The notes beneath the pieces are model-generated. The model worked only from the letters and a program-made list of their open reading frames with translations, did no database searches and was not told the origin of the DNA. Of a stretch of 64,000 nt of DNA, positions 1 to 10,873 are shown piece by piece. Every line of letters begins with the position of its first letter. Within the stretch, counting starts at the first letter, position 1. Made by a program: the position numbers and the translations under genes. Source of the DNA: Isoperla grammatica (taxonomy: Eukaryota; Arthropoda; Insecta; Plecoptera; Perlodidae); assembly GCA_945910005.1 (NCBI GenBank), contig OX246747.1, positions 17,943,010 to 18,007,009 on the forward strand. The letters run 5' to 3'.

Positions 1-60
1 GTGACTTCAAGAGTGGTTCTCGTCGCAACCAAGAGGTAAACGGGCACTTTAAGGTCTCGA

Positions 61-441
61 CCTGCCCAGGAACTGCCACCTTATCGTGGTGGGCAGGTTT
101 GCGTGCTTTGTTGATCCCGAGAGCTATGCCGGAAGAAGCGTATGCTTCTATTAGGGCCACCCTAGCCGGACTGGTCGAGGAGGAGAAGTCAGACGAAGTG
201 CAGTCCACACCCCAGTCCCCTTTCCCCCCCACTGTCCCATTGAATATTTCTCCTCCCACTTAGCCCTGCCCTCCCTTGCTGGAGTCCCGTATGACGACTC
301 ACGCGACGTACAATGGATCTGATTCGGATGTGGTTTTATTCTTCATTATCATCTTTCTCATCTTCATTATCACCCGCTCATCGTCTCGATTAGCCATCGT
401 TGCATAAATATGAGACGTTAATCCTCATTAATCAATCAATA
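61..441 (+). mobile_element. SINE-like element, full length, A-type tail
   Basis: This is a complete copy of the window's commonest repeat. It starts CCTGCCCAGGAACTGCC, runs through a structured head of about 150 bp and a pyrimidine-rich middle, and ends in GAGACGTTAATCC followed by AATC repeats. The 12-bp target duplication ttaaggtctcga lies at 49-60 and 442-453, so both ends are certain. The insertion lies beside RCC1-like sequence that continues after it. One base of helix P2 is changed (GAACTGC), which weakens the ribozyme-like fold seen in other copies. No pol III A or B box is obvious. Confidence 0.9.
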
Positions 442-454
442 TTAAGGTCTCGAC

Positions 455-870
455 TACCATCGGCCCTGTAGTGGATGCCTTCAGTGCACTGGCGGCACCC
501 AGGACTGACCCCAAAAACGTTAGTGAGAAGGCTCAACCAGCCATTTCGTGTGGCGGGTAGTTCTTGTCTCGGGCACTCTTGATAACTAGGCATAATAACG
601 AAGGCCAGCTTGGTCTTGACGTAGCCGAAACCTTGTCCAGCTTCACGCGAGTATCGACGCCGTCATCAGCTGTTGCTGCCGTATCCTGTGGTTATTACCA
701 CACTGTGGTCCTTAGAGACGATGGGACGACCTGGGCTTGAGGTAATAATGAAAATGGTCAGTTGGGTACCGGTGATAGGGTTAAGAGATCCGCCCCCTCT
801 CGAATGATTAGCCTCGAGGACCAGACTGTCTCCCAGGTCATCGAAGGATGTCGCAACACTGCGATGCCAA
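455..870 (+). pseudogene. RCC1-repeat protein fragment (broken)
   Basis: In one + frame this reads as tandem RCC1 (regulator of chromosome condensation) propeller repeats. The pieces NNEGQLGLDVAETLSSF, VSCGYYHTVVLRDDGTTWA and GNNENGQLGTGDR match the family pattern of GQLG turns and (V/I)SCG-YHT-VL strands. The reading frame holds a TAG after ISCGG and a TGA where the conserved Trp of the W-G turn should be. It is a decayed exon, not an active gene. A close paralogue lies at 38135-38560 with shared, nearly identical stretches. The SINE-like copy at 61-441 sits directly upstream. RCC1 proteins act as exchange factors or scaffolds, but which subfamily this came from cannot be told. Confidence 0.7.
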
Positions 871-1140
871 TAAATAGATTGTGGGATTGCTGAGAAGAAT
901 GTTGGAATTGGAAATTTCAGGTAGAAGGCAATGACATCACTGCTTCATATTTTCATTTCAAATTAACCAATATTAAATTTAGCTGCACAGTATGTACATA
1001 CCATAATGACAAATTGAGGTAGGCCTAGAGTAGGCCTAACCTACTTTCAAAAAATGATTGCTTATACCTTTTACTGCAGTTGCAATACGTGGGCTTGAGA
1101 ATTTCAATTTTGAAGCAGTCCCGAAATACGTATACTTAGA

Positions 1141-1455
1141 CCTGCCCAGGGACTGCTACCTTATCGTGGTGGGCAGGTTTCTGTGCTTTGTTGATTCCTA
1201 GAGCTATGCCGGCGGAAGCGTATGCTTCTGGTAGGGTCACCCTAGCCGGACTGGTCGAGGAGGAGAAGTCAGAGGAAATGCAGTTCACATCCTCCCCACT
1301 CCCGTTTTCTCCCCTTCCCTTTTCTTCCCCGCCCTCCTACTTGACTCTTTCCTCCAAACGCCCCCCTTGTTCATCTTCATTTATCACCCACTCATTGTCT
1401 CGATTAGCCTCGTTGCAAAATAATGAGACGTTAAGGCCAAATATCACCATCACGT
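1141..1455 (+). mobile_element. SINE-like element, B-type tail
   Basis: Same head as the copy at 61, but the second half is the B type (CCTCCTACTTG.., CACCCACTCATTGTCTCG.., GTTGCAAAATAATGAGACG). The junction before helix P2 reads GAGGAA instead of GACGAA, so the proposed catalytic C is lost. No clear target duplication was found. Confidence 0.8.
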
Positions 1456-1647
1456 ATCGGTATAGAGGATAGCTCGTCGACCAATAAACGCTTCATCATG
1501 CGCCTGGTAGCTTCCCCCGATGTTCGGCCTCCCATGATATAAGCTCTCGCACATCGAACAAGCAAATGTTGTTATCTTGGGTAGGCCTAAGGATAAATAA
1601 TTTTTAGTTTCATGTAGGATACAAGCTTAGTAATTCTAGCAACTTAC

Positions 1648-1868
1648 TAATTTTGCATACGTGTCTTTGTTAGCCAGAGCAGCTTCCATGTCTTCTACAT
1701 TGTGCATTGGAAGTGTTTGAGGCAGTTGAACTGCTTGCAACTGCTGAGAAGGCTGCTCTGCATGCTCTTGGAAATTCAAGATTTTCTGGATGTTGTTCTT
1801 GAGCAAACAGACTTATCTTGTTAGATTTTGTAACAGTCGCTTGTTCTCCTTAGTTTTTTGGTAAACGT
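1648..1868 (-). pseudogene. DUF4806-type protein exon
   Basis: A minus-strand exon bounded by a strong acceptor (TTTTTTTCCCCAG, ending at 1869) and a GTAAGT donor (from 1647). It reads YQKTKENKRLLQNLTR, stop, then VCLLKNNIQKIL and LPMHNVEDMEAALANKDTY. The last part matches the start of DUF4806 (LP..+.E.LEALE..L.D...Y..LV), a domain common in transposon-derived genes of aquatic animals. One in-frame TAA marks decay. Function is unknown; no neighbouring exon was found. Confidence 0.45.
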
Positions 1869-1930
1869 CTGGGGAAAAAAACATTTATGCAAACATATAA
1901 GAGTAAAGTAAGATTGCTACATATATGACT

Positions 1931-2063
1931 GAAAACCTATAATATCTTAGCAGATGCGAGTCTGCTACGTTTAGAGGATCAAGGCGATCCGCACAGTTCC
2001 AAGATAACATGTCTTGGAAACCTATAATATCTTAGCAGATGCGAGTTTTCTACGTTTAGAGAA
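1931..2063. repeat. Short direct repeat, two copies of ~45 bp
   Basis: The block aaacctataatatcttagc through tacgtttagag occurs at 1932 and again at 2018, 86 bp apart, with a few differences. AT-rich simple DNA follows to about 2260. Confidence 0.7.
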
Positions 2064-2289
2064 TCATGACAATTCACTATTTATAACACTATCAATTACT
2101 TTAACTATCAATATCAATAATATTAATAGTATACATAAATATATAAATGATATAAATAATAATAATAATAATAATATATAAATAATATAAATATAATAAA
2201 AATAATAATAACTATCAAAACACTATCAATAACACTAAACATAAATTTAAATAAACATAAAAAAACCTGCTTGAATAGAAGCCTGCTAA

Positions 2290-3254
2290 AAGGCAACCAG
2301 ATGTCACGCCAGAATCAAGACGGGCTTAAATATGGCTTTGCCGCCAGATTAAACTATCGTGAATGCTGGCAAGCTATTGCACAATTACATTTACAATCCG
2401 CAACTGGGCGTCGCAAATGGCCTGAACATTCATTGGATGTTATCCAGCCTATTAACATAATTCGGTTTGTCCTCATTTAGGGCTTTCACCGATAAATGGG
2501 TGCCGTCGACGCAACCAATTACGTTGGGGAACTGGGCCATACCATAGTTATCTGAAAATATAAAATAGGTAACTAAGTTTATAGTAATAAGCCAAGCATC
2601 TAACCTAGACCTAAGTAACAAGTTTTGAGTACATTGGTAAGCAGAAGACTTTCATTTAGGCTAGTTTACGCCTTGAACCATCCAGCATTTTTGGACAAAG
2701 ACCTAGCCTAGCCTTGCCTTAGGCCTAGGCCCTAGTAGGCCTTGGCCTAGGCCTACACCTCGGCCCCTAACCTATTTTAGGCCTAGAGCACTAGCCTAGT
2801 TTTAGGCTTAGGCCTAGGGCGTACCTAGACCAAGCATGTAGGTCTACATCTAGAACATGTCTTAAGTGTAGACTAGAGATCTATATATTATGTTATTGAG
2901 TCTTCTCTTGCACTTACCTGACTTAATTTTGGCAATGAGGCCAGCATCGGCCAGCGGGTATCTAATACTGCGTGGAGCAATCGCGACCATAGCTTCACAA
3001 GATGTTTTGAGGACACGGCTGCAGCTAGACTGGCCTATCCCAGCCACGTTCCCCAATACATTTTGGAAGCTAGCTAGTGCCATATATCGTAAAGATATTA
3101 GCACCTGTGTGTGGACTGGTAACGTATGTGATCGAGCCGTAGCCCTGCCCAACACTGGCTCGAGCTCGTCACACAGTTCTATGATTACGTGACGAGGAAA
3201 CCGATATTTTCTCATCAGATCGTTGTCCCGAGATTTAAAGGATCGAGCCTGTTC
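2290..3254 (-). pseudogene. Harbinger transposase (HARBI1-like), two exons, broken
   Basis: Exon 1 (3254-2918) encodes the helical N-terminal part of a HARBI1-like DDE nuclease (RDNDLMRKYRFPRHVI, then VLISLRYMALASFQNVLG). It ends in a GTAAGT donor in phase 1. Exon 2 starts at 2551 after TTTTCAG and rejoins in phase to give DNYGMAQFPNVIGCVDGTH, which carries the first catalytic Asp (CVDGTHL). A frameshift follows, after which another frame gives NVQAICDAQLRIVNV, the second Asp region, and then stop codons. These enzymes cut and paste PIF/Harbinger elements. The Myb/SANT partner protein lies just upstream on the same strand (3684-3890), as in autonomous Harbinger elements. Confidence 0.85.
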
Positions 3255-3315
3255 CTAAAAACTCACCGTGGCATTTCTACATGCTCATCAACCTCTTCAA
3301 CACCAAACGCGAGGC

Positions 3316-3614
3316 TCGTCTGGGCCCGGGGAAGAAGAGACCCAGAGTGACTCTGTAGTCGTAAATGGTGACGGAAGGGGACCCTGTCCCTCCCCCCCCC
3401 CCCACACTGTCCCACTGAAGATTTCTCCCCCCACTTGGCCCTGCCCTCCCTTGCTGGACTCCCATATGACGACCTACGCGACGTAGAATGGATCTGATTC
3501 GGATGTGGCTTTATTGTTCATCATCATCTTTCTGATCTTCATTATCAACCGCTCATCGTCTCGATTAGCCATTGTTGCAAAAATATGAGACGTTAAGCCC
3601 CATTAATCAATAAA
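3316..3614 (+). mobile_element. SINE-like element with alternative (C) head
   Basis: The 3' half is the A type, but the 5' part is a different module beginning GTCTGGGCCCGGGGAAGAAG with GTGACTCTG and TAGTCGTAA. The same head occurs at 44295 and, on the minus strand, at 42652. It sits between the Harbinger transposase and its Myb/SANT partner. Confidence 0.8.
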
Positions 3615-3683
3615 TCTTAACTAGGCTAGGCCTAAGCTAGGCCTTAGCCATTGATTCTATGAATGAAGGCAGAATCTACTTAC

Positions 3684-3890
3684 CGCCTTGATGGATCGCG
3701 ATATTGGGGCTACAGCATTGACCGACTCTGCCACCATTTCCCACGCACGGTCCTTGTGTGCCTTTGTCAGAGTAGCAAAGAATTCTCCATTTATAGTGGC
3801 ACTTCGTAGCTGTACCTCACGCACAAGCACTTATTTCTCTTCTTCAGTACAATTTATAGAACGGGCTGCCATGACTCTAACTTCAGCCAT
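3684..3890 (-). pseudogene. Harbinger-associated Myb/SANT-like DNA-binding protein, exon 1
   Basis: Starts at ATG 3890 (MAEVRVMAARSINCTEEEK, then a TAA stop). It continues VLVREVQLRSATINGEF and AWEMVAESVNAVAPISRS to a GTAAGT donor. The pattern FSEEEK..LV.EV..R...I.G.F......K..AW..+...VNAV belongs to the Myb/SANT-like domain that helps Harbinger transposases reach DNA and the nucleus. The single TAA inside the first helix disables it. Confidence 0.7.
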
Positions 3891-4517
3891 TTTGAAAATA
3901 ATTGTGTTCCCGCAATCGCCGTGATGACGTCACACATTATTATTATTTTGGCGACCTGTGATTGGCTGTCGACTGCGATTCGGGTAGCATGGACTTAATA
4001 TTATAACCCTATGTTAACACTTGTACTGGAATATGGTTTGACCCTTAGAGTTATCCCGGGGTCAAATTGACCCGGGGTTAGCGAGAGTGAGAAAATGTAC
4101 AGGAATGAGGCGCCAGGAGGGGTTCGTGCATTCGGCAACTAGTTGCAAACCTGCTATGGGACACTTAAGGTGAATCTCCCCCCCCCCCCCACCCGCCCCC
4201 TGAAAAACACTTTTGCTAGGAATTACTTGTAAATGTGTATGTGTGATGTATGATGTGTAGCCCTCCTCCCCCACACTACCAACACTCCGACCGACCTCCG
4301 CGCGCTTCGCTCTGATTTCAGTCGAGCGCAGGCTCTTGTTAGAGCAAGTTCATGGCCGGCGATGCGCCACTCCGCTCACTTGGTGTAATGTTTCCCTCAA
4401 ATACTCGGATTACATCTGTACATTTGCCTACACCCTACTTTGTGGGCAAGTAGTTTAGGCTTAACCTATGTGGTGATTTTAAACAAACAGTTTGCTGTTT
4501 AATTTTATACTTTTTTT
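3891..4517. other. Non-coding stretch
   Basis: No gene recognised. It contains a C-rich run near 4178-4199 and otherwise unique-looking sequence. Confidence 0.6.
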
Positions 4518-4961
4518 TAGGGCTGCCCAACGATATCGATAATTCGATACAATATCGATAATAGATAAATAATTCGATATCGATATAGAATTAATATATC
4601 GTACATACCACGATATCGAACTTGTGCCTAATAAGCTAATTAATACAAAAAACCGATTACGTATCACGTCACGCCAACCACACCATCGCTGTTTTGTGTG
4701 GATATTTTACAATTTGAATAGTACAACAAACAAATTGACACACATAGTAAGACATTTCAAAGCTAAAATATTTCTTTACGTAATATTGTTTAAAGAATGA
4801 CCTCTAGCTGGCCTGTAAATCCTAAAAACAGACGAGAAAAGTTTCGATGTGGCGATATCGCCGATATCGATACGTCACTTGAAAACTTCGATATCGCGAC
4901 GCGATATCGATATTTCTTCCCGCGATATCGATATGATTTTTTTTATCGTTGGGCAGCCCTA
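4518..4961. mobile_element. 444-bp MITE with 18-bp perfect inverted ends, hAT type
   Basis: Both ends read tagggctgcccaacgata inward, as perfect 18-bp inverted repeats at 4518-4535 and 4944-4961. Inside are many copies of the palindromic word GATATCGATAT, dense near both ends, which look like transposase-binding sites. No transposase is encoded. The flanks are T-rich (cttttttt and cagttttt), so the 8-bp duplication expected of hAT elements is not clean. Assignment to hAT rests on the end sequence and size. Confidence 0.8.
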
Positions 4962-5498
4962 CAGTTTTTTTATGTTAATCTAATACATTAACGTATGACA
5001 ATAAAGTACTTTATTAATTGATGAATAAGTATCTTTCCTGTCAAAGTAGGATTGTTTAGTCACAACCAGTGTATTTATTTACATTTTCATATCAAATGCA
5101 TATCTATTGTTCAATTTTGTAATATGCACACCCTTTCTTGTCATTTAAGCATGACGCGTTACAATTGTTAGGCCTACATTATGATAATGACATAAATATG
5201 CTACAGAACATGCAATAAATTGTCTAATAATTGGAAGTCATTAAAGAAATGTGATTATAAATGTTTCCATATATTCCATATTAATGTATGGAGCAATAAA
5301 ATCATAGAACGGCTGCCGCTTTACCTAATTAAATTGAAAACCTCCTTATTGAGAATAACTTATTTTATAGTAAGGTCTATTTCTAAAACAATTAATTAAA
5401 ATGCCTCTTTCGTGGCTGTTTGTAAACGTTATGTTGATCGTCAATTAAAACCAGCCATTTGGACGGACTGCACATTCAGTTCTTTGTAAAGTATGATT
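4962..5498. other. Non-coding AT-rich stretch
   Basis: Nothing recognisable; AT-rich DNA between the MITE and the YqaJ fragment. Confidence 0.6.
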
Positions 5499-6011
5499 TC
5501 AATGGACAACTATCGTGGCATTATAAGACAGCCAAGAGTGTAGTTGCTGTGGACATGTACCACATAGGCCTATGAGAAATGTAAATTGTTTTGAAACTTT
5601 GCCATACTGTTTTAAGTAACAGTACTTTTTGATTGTTGCTACCCTATGGTACTGGGTATGAAAATCATGTAATTTCACCATCATCTCGTCAATGAACGAT
5701 TGATCAAATAACATTTTAAATATTTTCATGTCCTTTAATGTGTATACAATGAAATCACAGAACACATGACTCGTGAAGTGAAGCTCGCCCTGGATCTGAT
5801 AGTAATAATTATGATTGCCTTTCAGTACCAAATGACCCTTAACAACAGTTATAAATGGTACAGTTTCAGGTGTTATCATCCTGTTTCGCGATACGTATGG
5901 GCACTTGACTTCGATTACGGTGTCTTCTCGTACTAATCCATCAGGTGATGTAGCCAGGTAGGGTTGATCTGGGTGAACTATTAAGCCACACTTATTAACG
6001 GTCACATTCAT
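5499..6011 (-). pseudogene. YqaJ-type (lambda exonuclease-like) nuclease fragment
   Basis: A 170-codon open frame with all three core motifs of the YqaJ/PD-(D/E)XK nuclease fold: CGLIVHPDQPYLATSPDGL (catalytic Asp in SPDG), VIEVKCPY (E-x-K) and YYYQIQGELHF (motif III Gln). The N-terminal part of the domain is missing, cut by a SINE-like tail at 6010-6080. In bacteria and phages the domain is a 5'-3' exonuclease. In aquatic animals related domains sit in multicopy, transposon-like genes of unknown role. A second, different copy is at 43780-44010. The visible domain has no stop, but the gene is truncated. Confidence 0.75.
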
Positions 6012-6080
6012 TTATTTGTCATATGCCTTAGCCAAGTTGCACAAATATAAGACGTTAAGCCCAAATATTAATCAATCATC
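6010..6080 (+). mobile_element. SINE-like element, 5'-truncated tail
   Basis: Only the last 70 bp remain (TTAGCCAAGTTGCACAAATA, then AAGACGTTAAGCCC and AATC repeats). It interrupts the YqaJ coding region. Confidence 0.75.
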
Positions 6081-6789
6081 TTGATTGCGTCACTTTCAAA
6101 GCGACAGCCATGAACTGTTGCTCAGCTTGTAAACATTTTTGGGGAAATTAATCTTCTAACCTACTTTGGGTTACGAAGTTACCACTGACTAAAACTTGTT
6201 TTATTGTCAGTTGGAAATGTAAATTCAGTGTTGATTTGTGTACAAAAAGTAAATATAAAAACACTGTTAATTTATAAAAAAAAAAAAATGTAAATTGAGT
6301 GCTTTTGATAATGAACGTATTCCACAATAGGGCACCGTTCCTCAAAACCGTAAGTGCTGTCGTTTCATAATTAGACTTTATTAAGTCCACACTACTCATC
6401 TTAATTTCTTACAACTGTTTTTTTTTTAACTAATGTTTCTAGGTATATAAATAGCCATCAGCAATATTACTCAACACTATCACGTATAATGTTTATCCAA
6501 GTTTATAATTGAGTTTGTTTTGGAATATAATAAAAAGATATGTTCTTCATTGATTGCCGTGTTTTTTTAACCCGAGAAATCCTGTGCACATTTCCTAGGA
6601 AACCGTTAGGCTTTGCTACTTTCGATGTAACGCTTTCAGGCCCTAGCCTAGAATACCGTGTTACATGTACTTTCATACTCAAAGGTTAATCGGGGTAAGG
6701 CTCGCTCCAGACCAAGGGGCCGAAACTTTCAGTAAAAAGAAGTGTTGTGGGGGCAGTAGGCAGAAGGCGATATATTAAAATATATTTAC
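6081..6789. other. Non-coding AT-rich stretch
   Basis: No gene seen; short A and T runs only. Confidence 0.55.
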
Positions 6790-7003
6790 TTGCAGTACTC
6801 TTTCATAAACTTGTTGAAAGTAATACTCCCTCTGAATTGAGGATTTTCGACAGTTTGTAAAAGTTTTCTTTCTAAGAATGTTAAAAGGTTTGTGTAAACA
6901 ATAGGATAATGGGAATCGAGAACAAAATATGCACCAATCAATAGTGTTAGCGCTGCCTGTGCAGTTATGTTGTTTGTGCTATAGCACACGGTTTTGCCGC
7001 CTG
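6790..7003 (-). CDS. Unclassified exon, possibly transposon-derived
   Basis: An open exon with an acceptor (TTTTTCTTTTAG before 7003) and a GTAAAT donor (from 6789). It reads TVCYSTNNITAQAALTLLIG, then AYFVLDSHYPIVYTNLLTFL and ITFNKFMKEYC. The hydrophobic helix followed by HYP..Y..LL.FLE resembles a module of multicopy hypothetical proteins in cnidarians and echinoderms, but I cannot name the family. It lies upstream of the YqaJ fragment on the same strand, so the two may once have been one gene; this is inference. Confidence 0.35.
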
Positions 7004-7216
7004 CTAAAAGAAAAAGGTATGTTGGTTTAGCTTCACCCTCCTCGTCTTTATAGGATGTTGCTCGATGTCAGATCAGGTATTGCTTTGCTTGCTGTTAACA
7101 GAACAGGCGTTGTACTATAAATATAATTGTTAGTCCGAGGTATGATCCCAAATAATTTTTGATGCCTTAATGCAATTTGACACATTGTGTGGGACATAAT
7201 GTAGAACGGAAGGGTG

Positions 7217-7515
7217 GGCAAAGTGGAAAGGTTAAGGACAATTATGGAAATTTTAGGTAACCAACACTTTTGTCAACTTAAAAATGTTTGTATTTAGATT
7301 AAACATGTATTTATTACGAAAATATAAGTACATTTCATCAAAATAATTTTAAGAAATGTATGTTTTCAACAATGTAAATATTCTTTGCAACTTTCCACTT
7401 TGCCTTCATAAGAAGGGCAAAGTGGAAAGCAATGTAAGGCAAAGTGGAAAGCAATGTAAAACTAAGTGGAAATCATTTTGAAATGTCACAAGATTGATAA
7501 GATTAAGTGGAAATG
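7217..7515. repeat. Left subterminal transposase-site-like repeats
   Basis: GGCAAAGTGGAAAG occurs at 7217, 7416 and 7438 on the + strand and inverted at 7391-7404. Weaker copies (TAAGTGGAAAT) lie near 7462 and 7503. The same word recurs at the right end of the transposon, so these are probably transposase-binding sites. Confidence 0.75.
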
Positions 7516-8142
7516 TTAAGATAAAGAAACTAAACTAAACAATATCTTCATACTTGTGATGCACATGTACCTAGGCTTACACTTGGCTGTCACCCAAGCA
7601 ATGGTCACATTCATATTGACATCCAATGACGTCGGCACACAGTTCATGGACCCAACGTTCACAACGATGGCACTGTATCCAGTCTTCAGTAGGTGGATCT
7701 ATAAATACCTCCGAACAGACCAAACACAACACGATATCCTGTCCTTCATCACGATTAGGGAAATATCGGGGAGTTTTAGGTTTGCGTAAATGGCATTTGG
7801 GAGCAGTTACTTTTCCGTGACGGTTTCGTTGCCCTCGTCCATCATTTTTTTTTTATTTTCCGGTCGTTTTTTCCGCAATTTCTTTTTGGCCCTTAGTAGC
7901 TCTGGCAGTCTTGGATTTAGCTTCTTGGGGGGATGTTTTTCTTTTCATAGATTTTTCACGGATGATCTTTTTGAAGGGGGAACTAGTTAATATTTCAGAT
8001 TTTTGACATCGGCTGACCTTGTTGCTATTTTTGTGGATAACTTTAGGCAGTGGAATTATTTCTTGTGGTGTAATTAAAGTTTGGGGTTTGATGTGTGTGC
8101 TGCAGGCATCGCTGAAATGAAGCTTTCTCCTTATGGGCCTGG

Positions 8143-8362
8143 CAGATGTTGAAGGTCTAGCTTCTTCGACATTGGTGGGTGTGGCCGATGTTGAAGGTCT
8201 AGCTTCTTCGACATTGGTGGGTGTGGCCGATGTTGAAGGTCTAGCTTCTTCGACGTTGGTGGGTGTGGCCGATGTTGAAGGTCTAGCGTCTTCGACATGG
8301 GTGGGTTTGGCAGATGTTGAAGGTCTAGCTTCTTCAACATTGGTGGGTATGGCAGATGTTGA
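8143..8362. repeat. 42-bp minisatellite inside the pogo transposase
   Basis: Five 42-bp units plus a partial one, starting GATGTTGAAGGTCTAGC. On the minus strand each unit encodes 14 residues of the type TPTNVEEARPSTSA, so length changes keep the frame. It forms a low-complexity linker between the DDE core and the zinc finger. Confidence 0.85.
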
Positions 8363-8800
8363 AGCAACAACTTCGGTGGCGTCTGGTTCTATTGCTATTT
8401 ATCCGTTTATTACCCCTGTGTCGTCACTATTACAACCAATTACGACCGTTGCCTGATTTTCAGGACGAAAATAAACCTCAGCAGGTGCATAGTCTGCATC
8501 TGAAAACAGGTTTCTGTCAAACGGGAAAATACCTGTTCTCCTGAAGCCGCTTGTGGCATTCGTAATGGTTGAGGGTTTATCTGATGCCTCACGAATCAAC
8601 TTAGCGATGTCATATTGACCAATACGCCTACCTGGGTTATTTTTTTTTTTGGAATTTATCCACAGCACTCTCAAATGATGTTTTGAACGATCTGTAGACC
8701 GACACATCTAACGGCTGGAGTTTGTGGGTGGTATGGGGTGGCACTGACAGCATTATTATTCCATTCTTGGAAGCAAATTCCAAGGCCTCGAGTGAATGGT

Positions 8801-9187
8801 CCTGTCCAGGGACTGCTTCCTTATCGCGGTGGGCAGGTTTGCGTGCTTTGTTGATCCCGAGAGCTATGCCGGCGGAAGCGTATGCTTCTGGTAGGGCCAC
8901 CCAAGCCGGACTGGTCGAGGAGGAGAAGTCAGACGAAGTGCAGTTCACACCCCAATCCCCTTTCCCCCCCACTGTCCCATTGAATATTTTTCCTCCCACT
9001 TGGCCCTGCCCTCCCTTGCTGGAATCCCGTATGACGACTCACGCGACGTACAATGGATCTGATTCGGATATGGCTTTATTATTCATGATCATCTTTCTCA
9101 TCTTCATTATCACCCGCTCATCGTCTCGATTAGCCATCGTTGCATAAATATGAGACGTTAAGCCCCATCAATCAATCAATCAATCAA
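8801..9187 (+). mobile_element. SINE-like element inserted in pogo transposase, exact TSD
   Basis: Full-length A-type copy of 387 bp. The 13-bp duplication tcgagtgaatggt flanks it at 8788-8800 and 9188-9200. The interrupted transposase frame resumes exactly when the insert and one duplicate are ignored. The helix-P1 change (CCTGTCC) still pairs with GGGCAGG through G-U. Confidence 0.95.
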
Positions 9188-10472
9188 TCGAGTGAATGGT
9201 GGGAAGCATGGTTGTCTAATATGAGCAATACCTTCTTCGTAGGGGTTGGTCGTACAGTCCTCACAAAGAATTCCAACCATTCCAGAAAGATTTCGGAATT
9301 AATCCATCCAGAGTCGGATACCCATCCTACGCATCCAATTGGTCCATCATCGATTAGGCGAGGAATAAACCGCTTACGTCTTGAAAAAATAAGGCCTGGA
9401 GGAATGAACTGCCCTACAGCATTACAGCAACCAATAACCGTAGTAAGCTGACCCTTCTCCGCACTACTGACCACACCAACTTGACGTTTACCTTTGGTGG
9501 ACAGAACTTTAGGGGGCTTGTTTGAAGAGGACTGTATACCCGTTTCATCCATATTATAAATATCCCCTGGACGAACGGCAAGATTTTCTTCATCAAAGAT
9601 TGTCCCTAAATTGTCATAAAATTGACCAACTTTGAATCGGTTAAACCCAGTACAGCGAGCTATGCTTGTGGGCTCAGGCTTGCGTATGCTTAATGTTGAA
9701 TTGCGCTCCATAAAACCCTTCAACCACGTTTTACCAGCTTTATCGTTGCTGAAGGGGTGTTGAATGTTATTGCGTGCTGCAAAATTGAATGCTAATCCTA
9801 GAATACCCTCTTTCGTCAGCCCATAGAAACGTTTGTCTAAGTCTGAAGCGTGCTTAGCCAACTGTTGCTCTTGCTCTGCGGTAAATACAGACCTAAACCT
9901 ACCCAACTTCTTGCTTGCGTCACCTTTTTTTAAATGTCGATGAAGAGTGCCGATTGGTATTGCATACATTCTTGAGGCATTTGCAATTGACGATTTGCGC
10001 GATTCTTTCATTGCTAGTAACATATTCTCTTCACTCCATGACCCCTGCGTAGTTGTCCTCTTGTAATTACCAACCATCTAAAAGAAAAGTGCACGTTTTA
10101 ACACAAGAACAGGCTATGGTCTAGCCTAGTCATAAGGCTTGAACCTACTTATTTAGATTTTGGGGCACAAAACTAATTCAGAATACAAATATTAGTAGGC
10201 CCTATCCTAGGCCTAAAGTTTAAATTAAAATAGGCCAAGGACGTGGGGCCCAAGGCCTACTGGATTGAGACTAAACAGAGACAATGTGTCCAAAATTATG
10301 TAAGGCCTAGGCCTAAATCATAATTACAGAGATCATGCCCTGGGCCCCTAGTAAGATACTGACTAGGGCCTAGCTTAGGCACTACTGTGCCTAAAATACA
10401 AGTAGGGCCTAGACATTTTCAACATTTAGCTAAGGTGAAACCATGCCCAATGGATAGATAGAAAAACGGGCA

Positions 10473-10873
10473 GGCAAAGTGGAAAGGCATTATTTTTACG
10501 TTTCCACTTTGCCCTCACTACGATTTTCAGGTTAAGTTGGACTTATGCCCAAATTAATCAATTACAAATGAATTTCTCTGTATCAGATATTATAAACGAG
10601 TAGTTAATACAAAATAATACTTACTGTATATTGGTTTAAAAGAGAAATCAAGCCGATATTGTCATAATATTAAACATCTGAAATGTTACAACAAAAGTGA
10701 CAGTTTCAGAAATCAATATTTTGCACAGCCATCTAGATATCTCGGTAAAACTTTTCGTCGATTTTGAAGTAGTACCCACTAGTGCGTGATACTGCGAAGT
10801 CATTTGGCGCTGTTTTTAAAATATATTAACAAAATAAACGATCTTTCCACTTTGTAAACCTTTCCACTTTGCC
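10473..10873. repeat. Right subterminal transposase-site-like repeats
   Basis: The word GGCAAAGTGGAAAGG is at 10473 on +; inverted copies lie at 10501-10513, 10843-10854 (shortened) and 10859-10873. They mirror the left end. Confidence 0.75.

Larger units (their letters stand above)
7577..10077 (-). pseudogene. pogo/Tigger-type DDE transposase with C-terminal PHD-like finger
   Basis: Starts MVGNYKRTTTQGSWSEENML with a psq-type helix-turn-helix (ASRMYAIPIGTLHRHLK). Then come a CENP-B-type HTH region and the DDE_1 core with three Asp: IYNMDETG, LLILDNHASH and HKLQPLDVSVYR. The core is split by a SINE-like insertion (8801-9187 plus duplication) inside the segment after the second Asp. A poly-A frameshift near 8640-8652 and in-frame TAA codons near 8396 and 7855 follow. 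The tail has a 14-residue repeat (8143-8362) and ends in a zinc finger, CLVC ... WIQCHRCERWVHELC ... CDHC (8 Cys/His ligands), before a TAA at 7577. Such proteins cut and paste pogo elements at TA sites. Confidence 0.9.

Noticed and set aside
2641..2830. Telomere-like or satellite array from TAGGCC words
   Set aside because: The words are irregularly spaced and interspersed, not tandem.
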